64,000 nucleotides of DNA from Turnera subulata (lineage: Eukaryota > Streptophyta > Magnoliopsida > Malpighiales > Passifloraceae), in the NCBI GenBank assembly GCA_028386065.3, contig JAKUCV010001447.1:10503-74502 (forward strand), read 5' to 3'. Below are positions 57,023 through 64,000 of this stretch, one piece after another; within the stretch, counting starts at the first letter, position 1, and each line of letters opens with the position of its first letter. A model generated the notes under the pieces. The model ran no database searches and had not been told where the DNA came from. It was given only the letters and a program-made list of their open reading frames with translations. The position numbers were made by a program, and so were the translations under genes.

Positions 57023-59380
57023 TGAGACGCCCCGACCCGTATTTACCGAACACAGTAAACACGAGCCGGAACTGTGACAACCCAACCAAATAAACCCATG
57101 CATACAGTGTGAACAATAATAACTCAGGCCCAACGGCCCAAAACAGTAAACAACATAAATAACATATCCGGCCCAATGGCCCAATAATAGCGAAAACATG
57201 CACAGCGGAAGACTTATAAAGACTCACATATACACTGTATGCATAAATGCAAACTATGGATCCAAGCCCGTCCAAGGGATAACGCTGCAGCCTGTCTGGA
57301 ATGCACCAAACCTGTACATGAAACAACTCATCCTACGGGATGAAAGCCCGCAGGTGAGGGGTGAGTCCGAAGTGCTCACGACAATGGAAAGACCATCAAT
57401 ATGGACACTAAAGTTACTCAAGGCCAAAAACAATCAAAAACCGACCAAAAGACTCAACAAAATCCAATTATCCAATTTTATCTTTCCGGGCCCCGTCACG
57501 GATAAGCTAGGGTCGTACCAGGTTATCAACCTGTTCCTGGTGCCAGATCAAAAAGAACCCAGGGATAGACATCCCAAAAATAACAAACCGGGATAGACAT
57601 CCCAAGCATAGACATGCTTATCACACGAACCCAGATCATGGCCACCACAAAACAGTCTCTAACCATCCGGTCGTACCTCTACTTACCACGTGACAATTAT
57701 ATCATCATTAAAACAAACCGTAGGGATCGACATCCCTAACCAAAATCCCGAGGATCGACATCCTCATCACAATTCATTATTAATCCATTATTACTTAATC
57801 CAAAAGACACAGAAATTCGATACGGGGATAAACATCCCAAAAATACCAAACAAGCACCGGGATAGACATCCCGAGCCAAAACACAACAAAAGCACAGCAT
57901 CCAACAATGCAACAACACCAAACACAATAACCGAGTAATAAGGCACATATTGAAGGAAATCCATCCTCACCTTGGCCGATTACTCAACTCCGGAAAACAA
58001 TGACCGGTCCGACGCCGGCTCCTCGGGAAACTGCCCGATATCAAACCTATACACAAAACCATATATTCACATAAATGCACATAATCGGTATACTATCATG
58101 CCAATACTACGATATTACCCATCCCGGTTCTTATCTGTTATTATTTCCATTTATCGAAAATATTTAACCAAACGTATTTCCGAATATAATTTCGGTACTA
58201 TACTTCAGTTAAAACTCTTTTCAAAATATTTTCATAAAATAATTATAATCTTCCAAAATAATAATCATCATAATTTTTTCCAGAAAATAACAACCTATTA
58301 ATAATTTTCAGAAAATATTTATCTAGTATTTATCTTTTTCTCTATATAATAATATTTCTAACACAAAATATAATTACTTTAATTTCCAAAATACATATTT
58401 ACATACATATAATAAAATCATAATTTTCCAGACGAAATAATATATATATTAAATTTACAGAAATTATTTTCAAGTTACATATATATTTTTTTCCAATTTA
58501 ATAATAGTTTCCAAAACAAAACTTAATTATTTAACCAAGTAAATATATTTATATTTTAACAAAAATACCAGACTTAAATTGGCATTAATTTACTCAAAAT
58601 AACTATATATTTTTTTCAAAATTGAATATCAGATTATGTTTAAATAAATATATACACAAATATAGTTTTTTTTAATTAACGGACTAGGTCGTGAATAGTG
58701 TCGGCCCAGACCCAAGGCAGCAGGCCCGAAGCACAGGCCTGCGCCCAGGACCCGGCCCAACACTATACAGCCCATTCAACAACAAACCCAACCCACTGAC
58801 GGCGACCCGTTTCCACGAACGGATCCAAGCGAGATTCCGGGTCTTACCTCCGGGTTGTGGCAGCTGGCGACGACGGCGAGGCGCGAGGAAGGAGAGCAAC
58901 CACACCAACGGCTGCGGCGGACGAAGGGCGGCGAGATGGAGGCGGCAAACTGGGCGCGGCGGCGTCGGCAGCTATGCAGGAGGCGGAAGAAGCAGATCCA
59001 TGGGTCTGCCGTCGGGTCTGCAGCGCGTCAGGGCGGCTCCGGCGACGGAATGACTCGGGGCCGGTGGGGGTGTGCTCGCGACGTGACGGCGAAGGCGGTG
59101 GCGGCGTTGGTGCAGCGAGACTCGGCGGGGATCGGCGGCGAGTGAACAGTGATGGAGGCGTGGGGTGACAAACTGTTCAAAATCCGTTTTCCCCATTTTT
59201 CATATTTTCTCTCTTTTTCTCTTCTTTTTCTCTTCTTTTTTCTGACTTTCTTATTTTCTGTTTCTTTTTTTTTTCCTTTTTCTTTCATTTTTCTTTCCCT
59301 CTTTTTTTTTCTTTCTTCCTCTCTCTGTTTCTTTTTTTTTCTCTATTTTCAGTTTTTTTTTCTTTTTCTTTCTTTTTTTC
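57023..59380 (-). repeat. 5' LTR of element C, U3 end missing
   Basis: From TGAGACGCCCCGACCC at 57023. Contains the GGTGAG...CTCAC stem region near 57358, hairpins at 57552-57605 and a second set at 57721-57738, 57750-57765, 57825-57838 and 57858-57873, exon-2-like segment 58046-57971, donor GAG|GTAAGA (exon end 58848), a GC-rich stretch 58690-59160 and a pyrimidine tract 59205-59380. The last about 500 bp of U3 are absent because element D begins here. Confidence 0.82.
57721..57873. repeat. hairpin array in LTR C
   Basis: Four short inverted repeats with compensatory stem changes: TAGGGATCGACATCCCTA (57721-57738), GAGGATCGACATCCTC (57750-57765), GGGATAAACATCCC (57825-57838) and CGGGATAGACATCCCG (57858-57873). 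The loop is always 4 nt. Confidence 0.8.
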
Positions 59381-62021
59381 TCTAACAGCCCGGGTAAAAT
59401 TTTGGATTTTTACCGGACTGTAGAAGTCGTTTTATCGTGATTTACTGTTGAATTAATCTTGGATAATTAATTCAAGGTAAATCGGGAGTCGTCTTTTGAA
59501 ACCGAGGGTTTTCCCGCGCTCGTGATTTTTCCGTGAATTTTTCGGACCTAAATTGGTATTTTTTGGGCTTCGGAATTTCTCGGAAAATCACACCAGAAAA
59601 TAACTAAGGAGGTATCAGTTATTTTCTGGTCCGGATCGGACCCGCGTGCATTATTGTTAATCACATGATTAACAGTAAATTCACAGTTATATAATGAAGA
59701 GGAACGCAGCAGAGGAGAAGAAAGAAACAAGAGAGGAAGAAGAGAAGGAAAAAAGAAAAGAGAGAAAAAGAAAAAGAGAGAAAAAAGAAGAAAAGAGGAA
59801 AAAAAGGAAAAGAAAATAGAAAAAAATAATAAAAAGGAAGAAATTACAGAAAATGAAAAAAAAAAACCCGGTAGCACTGTTCACCACCACCCCTCGTTAC
59901 TGTACACTCGCCGCCGTTCCCCGCCGCAGATCGACGCACCGCCGCCACCAGCAGGTAGCCCACGACGTCGCAACCTCACCCCTGTCCGTCCCGTCGCGTT
60001 CCACCGCCTGCAGCTCCCTGACGCGCCGACAACCCGGAGGAAACCCACGGATCTGTGTTCCTCCGCCTCTTGCGCCTTCTGCCGTCGCCGCCGCGTCCTC
60101 CCTGCCGCTGTTCCGGAGTCGCCTCCACCTCGCCGGCCTCGCGACGCCTTCCCTCACGTTGCCGCGTCGTCGACCGCCGTCCCTAAGGTAAGATCCGATT
60201 CGCCTGGGCGGGTTGCGACCGGGTCGCGCCTCCCTGGGCCGGGTTGACGGGTTGGTTCGTTTTATTTTTTTTAAAATATATATATATATATATATACATG
60301 TATATCTAATTTGCTGTTAATTATTTGGAAAAAATATATATTTTTATATTTCGAAAAATATGGTAATCTGTGTTATGGTTTATGGTTTTGAAATATATAT
60401 ACTTTGAAAAATAATTAAGATGTGTTTTGGAAAAACTAGTATTACTTGGAAAGTATATGTGTAACTTGAAATTAATTTCTGTAAATTTAATATGCATATT
60501 ATTTCGTCTGGAAAATTATTATTTTGGTATATGTATATAAATATGTATTTTGTAAATTAAAAGTAATTATGTTTTGTGTTGGAAAATTAAATTGTATATG
60601 TATTTAGAAAAGATAAATACTATTTATATTTTCTGAAAATTATAAATAGGTTATTATTTTTCTGGAAAAATTATAATGATTATTATTTTGGGGAATTATA
60701 GTTATTTTATGTAAATATATTTTGAAAAAGAGTTTTAACTAAAGTATGTTACCGAAATTATATTCGGATATACGTATGGTTAAATATTTTCGATAAATGG
60801 AAATAATAAGGGATAAGTAATCGGGATGGGATTAATTCGTAATATTGGCATCATAGTATACCGAATATGTGCATTTATGTGTATGTATGATTTTGTTGTA
60901 TAGGTTTTTGGATATCGGGCAGTTTCTCGAGGAGTCGGCGTCGTACCGGACATTATTTTCCGAAGTTGAGTAATCGGCCAAGGTGAGGATGGATTTCCTT
61001 CAATATGTGCCTATATTACTCGGTTATTGTGTTTGGTGTTATTGCATTGTTGGATGTTGTGGTTTAGCTGTGTTTGGGTTCGGGATGTTTATCCCGGTGT
61101 TCTGTTTGGTTTTTGGGATGTTTATCCCGTGTTCATTTTCTGTGTTTTTTTTTCGGATTAAGAGTAATGGTATAATTAATGAATTGTGACAAGGATGTCG
61201 ATCCTTGGTATTTTGGATGAGATGTCTATCCCGGTATTTTGGTTAGGGATGTCGATCCCTGTGACTTGGTTTTTGACGACGATTATATAATTGTCACGTG
61301 GTAAGTAGAGGTACGACCGGATGGTTAGAGACTGTTTTGTGGTGGCCATGATCTGGGTTCGTGTGATAAGCATGTCTATGCTTGGGATGTCTATCCCGGT
61401 TTATTATTTTTGGGATGTCTATCCCGGTTTGTTATTTTTGGGATGTCTATCCCTGGGTTCTTTTTTATCTGGCACCAGGAACAGGTTGATAACCTGGTAC
61501 GACCCTAGCTTATCCGTGACGGGGCCCGGAAAGATAAAATTGGATAATTGGTTTTTATTGAGTCTTTTTGGACTTGGACCGATTTTGGGTCGGGTCATTT
61601 GGTTTGACTGTTATTTTTGACTTGAGTAATTTTTAGTTGCATATTGATTGTCTCTCCTTCGTCGGTGAGCACTTCGGACTCACCCCTCAATTGCGGGCTT
61701 TCATCCCGTAGGATGAGTTGTTACATGTACAGGTTGGGTGCATTCCAAACAGGCTGCTGCGTTATCCCTTGGACAGGGCTCGGATCCATAATTTGCATTT
61801 GTGTCGCATACAGTGTCATGTGAGTTTTAAAGTCTTTCGCTGTGCATATTATTATTGTTGTTGGGCCATTGGGCCGGTTTTGTCATTTATGATGTTTTTA
61901 TTATGGGCTGTTGAGCCCGGATATTTGTTGTGTACACTGTATGCTGGTCTTATCTTTGTTGGGTTGTTACAGTTCCGGCTTGTGTTTACTGTGTACGGTA
62001 AATACGGATCGGGGCGTTTCA
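59381..62021 (+). repeat. 5' LTR of element D (complete)
   Basis: 2641 bp from TCTAACAGCCCGGG (TG changed to TC) to GGGGCGTTTCA. TATA-like TTATATAATG near 59689-59698, then a purine-rich tract, a GC-rich exon-like segment ending CTAAG|GTAAGA (60187), an AT-rich stretch, TATAG|G at 60903, a 79-nt segment 60904-60982 ending CCAAG|GTGAGG, hairpins at about 61085-61450 (including CAAGGATGTCGATCCTTG at 61190-61207) and an acceptor-like TGTACAG|G at 61732. Confidence 0.85.
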
Positions 62022-62024
62022 TTT

Positions 62025-62036
62025 TGGTAGCGGAGC
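62025..62036 (+). other. primer binding site of element D
   Basis: TGGTAGCGGAGC, three bases after the LTR end. Confidence 0.78.
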
Positions 62037-62366
62037 GGACGTTAGGTCTTGTTGGGAAGTCCTTATGTGTTGTTGTTGTCTTGTTTGCATAGTTCGCTCC
62101 AGTTGTTTATTATTTTATATCATTTTAGTTAAGTGCATTATGGATCCAGTCAAGGGACGCCAGCTGTCGCGGAACATACGCATATGAGGTAATGATGCCA
62201 TAAATAAGCGAAATTACAAATATTATTAATGATTCTGATATTTTGAGTACAAAGGGAAATAATAATATTTTGATTACAAACCGAAATAATACATTGATAT
62301 TTTATATTTTATAAAAAGGGAAATAATACATTGATTTTTGATAAATTATAAAAAATAGAAATACAT

Positions 62367-63050
62367 TTAACGATTTGGAACGACGTTGACACGGAAACTG
62401 TTTGGGTCGTTGTTGACGTTGACCGTGACTCTGTCGCTCCAAGAGAACCACATGTCGCCCCTGTTCTGTTGGCCTGGAATCTCGAACCGGTTAGCTTGAG
62501 GGAACCGGAGTGGGATCAGACCGTGATCGTCTCGTGGTTGTCACTGTGTCTCCGTCAGAAGAACCATGTTCGGCTTATATTGGTTCTTCAGGTCCCTCAG
62601 AGTGCGTGAGAACTCCTGAGCACGCCTTGCTACTCCTCTGCAGTTCCACACCAGTAGTCGCGCCTTTGGCCAGGTTGGAGGTAGCCGAGTCATTCTGGGC
62701 ATGCTCTGAGCCGTCATCGAGAGTTGGTAGTAGGCGCCTTGCTCCACAGTTTGGCAAGTGGACTCCAGGTTGAACTCCTGTAGCCTTTCGGAGATGAAGA
62801 ACATCACTGAGTTTGCCGAGCCGTAGAAGGATGTCCTCAGAGTGCCGTGGTCCTCTAGGAAGAACACCTCTTCCATGGGAGTGATGAAGAACCATGACGA
62901 GTAGAGTTCGTCGACGAAGACTAGGCGTGGCATTCTTCCGAGCTCGTTTGGTAGCTCCTCTGGACGTTCGTTGACCATGCTGTACGCCATACGGTTTCTC
63001 CTGCCAAGGTTGGCACCTTCGACGAAGAAAACGGAAGATGGAGCAGGCAT
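62367..63050 (-). pseudogene. antisense protein b of element D, one in-frame stop
   Basis: Same length as the element C copy (684 nt). TGA replaces Trp170, leaving a 169-residue open part that ends just after the endonuclease-like NMVLLTETQ motif; the remainder stays in frame to the TAA at 62367-62369. Amino-acid differences from copy C in the open part: L21M, A30P, R53W, V56I, Y75F. After the stop, replacements become relatively more frequent (about 5 against 9 synonymous in 57 codons). TATA box at 63154-63147. The truncated product could still be made. Confidence 0.8.
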
Positions 63051-63839
63051 CGTGTGGGTATTTTGTTTTTGGAGCGTTGCGTTTTTGTTTTTCAGAATGG
63101 TTTTGTTGCTTTAATGCTTTTGATAATTTACACATCACCGCTCCTTCTTTTATACATCTATGGGGAGCGTGTTTATTGTTTTCGATTTTCAAGATTTGCT
63201 TTTTGAATTTTACCGTTGTTGTATTTAATGCTTTGTCAATTTACGCATTTTCCGGACCCATGCCAGAGTTTTTCAAGCTTTTCCTAACTCATGATTTTCT
63301 TTCTGGCTACCTTGTCTTTTGTTTTTATGGTCTTTCTATATTTTCTTGCATCTTTTATCACTTGCATCCGTGACCGTTGAGGCCAGATGGATGGGACCAC
63401 ACCTCGAGTAGAGTGCATGTGCGACGAGTTCACAGCTGTTTGGGCATCGTGGAGAGATACGAGACGAGGCAGATGTTTTTGGCTTATGCGGAATTTTTGA
63501 ACAAGTGGGTAACGTGTCTTTCGAGGGACACAGAACGTTCCCGTGATCACCGCTGTGCGAGTTACGTTTCTTGGTTCGAGGGTGTTTTCGTCCGATACGA
63601 GCACCGTTCATGAAACATATTTTGTTTTAATTTCTTTTCGTTTTGAATTTGTTAAACGAGTTTGTTTTTAATTTTCTTTATATTTGATTTTATATATTCT
63701 TATAGTTGATTTTCTTTTGCTTTGAGATGTTTTATTTTTCCATTTAACATAAGACTTGATAACATAAGAATTTTTGATTTAAAAGGAAATTTATTTATTA
63801 ATTTCATAATAAGGTTTACAACAGGAGAAGAAGTACTCT

Positions 63840-64000
63840 CTATGGAGTTACTTGCTTCTCTAGGTCTTTTACAAGCTGTTTTACATTTTCCATGTGTGGA
63901 AACAGTTCCGCACACGCTAGTTCTATTTGCGCCACCGCCGAGCTGATCTTCTTCAGGGAGAAGTTCAGTTGTGTCAGCTTCTTTTGCGGAGTGCTGCTCT
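63840..64000 (-). CDS. antisense protein a of element D, C-terminal part
   Basis: Last about 53 codons of the gene seen complete at 54809-55186, ending KDLEKQVTP and TAG at 63840-63842. Compared with copy C: about 8 synonymous and 3 replacement differences. The start lies outside the window, so intactness is unknown. Confidence 0.6.
   Translation of the reverse strand, partial: SSTPQKKLTQLNFSLKKISSAVAQIELACAELFPHMENVKQLVKDLEKQVTP

Larger units (their letters stand above)
53705..59380 (-). mobile_element. non-autonomous Tekay-related element C
   Basis: Minus-oriented: 5' LTR 59380-57023, primer site 57020-57010, internal region 57009-54622, polypurine tract, 3' LTR 54621-53705. The 2.4-kb interior has no gag or pol. 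It carries two genes on the opposite (plus) strand at 54809 and 56007. Neither outer end is intact, so no target duplication can be read. Element D at 59381 onward is the same family in opposite orientation. Confidence 0.85.
59381..64000 (+). mobile_element. non-autonomous Tekay-related element D, runs off the window
   Basis: Plus-oriented: 5' LTR 59381-62021, primer site 62025-62036, internal region from 62037. It carries the same two antisense genes as element C (gene b 63050-62367, gene a from beyond the window to 63840). Head to head with element C. The 3' LTR and outer end are outside the window. Confidence 0.88.

Overview
The window looks like transposon-rich nuclear DNA from a flowering plant, probably a eudicot. 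The evidence is a DREB2-type AP2/ERF factor, a ZAT-type C2H2 repressor with an EAR motif, two L1-clade LINEs, chromovirus (Tekay-type) Ty3/gypsy elements, a Cassandra TRIM with a 5S-rRNA-like LTR, and a second tiny TRIM. I do not recognise the species. Positions 21023-21970 are an assembly gap (Ns).

Layout. 1-315: end of a Cassandra LTR. 316-6600: non-coding, with a host block duplicated again at 16 kb and one 5'-truncated LINE. 6430-12750: a shattered DREB2 paralogue, split by an internally deleted Tekay element (6661-10259, 5-bp target duplication) and later by a region holding a complete Cassandra (11519-12466). 13853-14806: the intact DREB2-like gene. 15.2-19.1 kb: duplicated non-coding host blocks and a three-LTR TRIM (17534-18082). 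19092-33274: a 6-kb LINE split in ORF1 by an 8.1-kb non-coding LTR retrotransposon (19933-28055). 34558-35088: the ZAT-like gene on the minus strand. 36162-41887: an almost full-length LINE on the minus strand. 42.45-64 kb: Tekay-type elements, comprising one element with gag-pol (four in-frame stops) followed by a mosaic of LTR pieces and two non-autonomous elements arranged head to head around position 59380.

Only two ordinary host genes are supported, DREB2-like and ZAT-like; both belong to families tied to abiotic stress transcription. The host chromosome here was built by local duplication (DREB2 copies plus flanking blocks) and then filled with nested insertions whose target duplications give a relative order.

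The most unusual system is the pair of non-autonomous Tekay-related elements at 53.7-64 kb. Instead of gag-pol they carry two genes in antisense orientation, each with its own TATA box: a small basic protein, and a 227-residue protein joining an unknown N-terminal region to the first part of a LINE-type endonuclease domain. The two copies of the larger gene differ mostly at synonymous sites, which points to purifying selection on the protein. The LTRs of this group also share what looks like a spliced leader (GC-rich first exon, 76-79-nt second exon, two introns) and an array of GGGAT-N4-ATCCC hairpins with compensatory changes.
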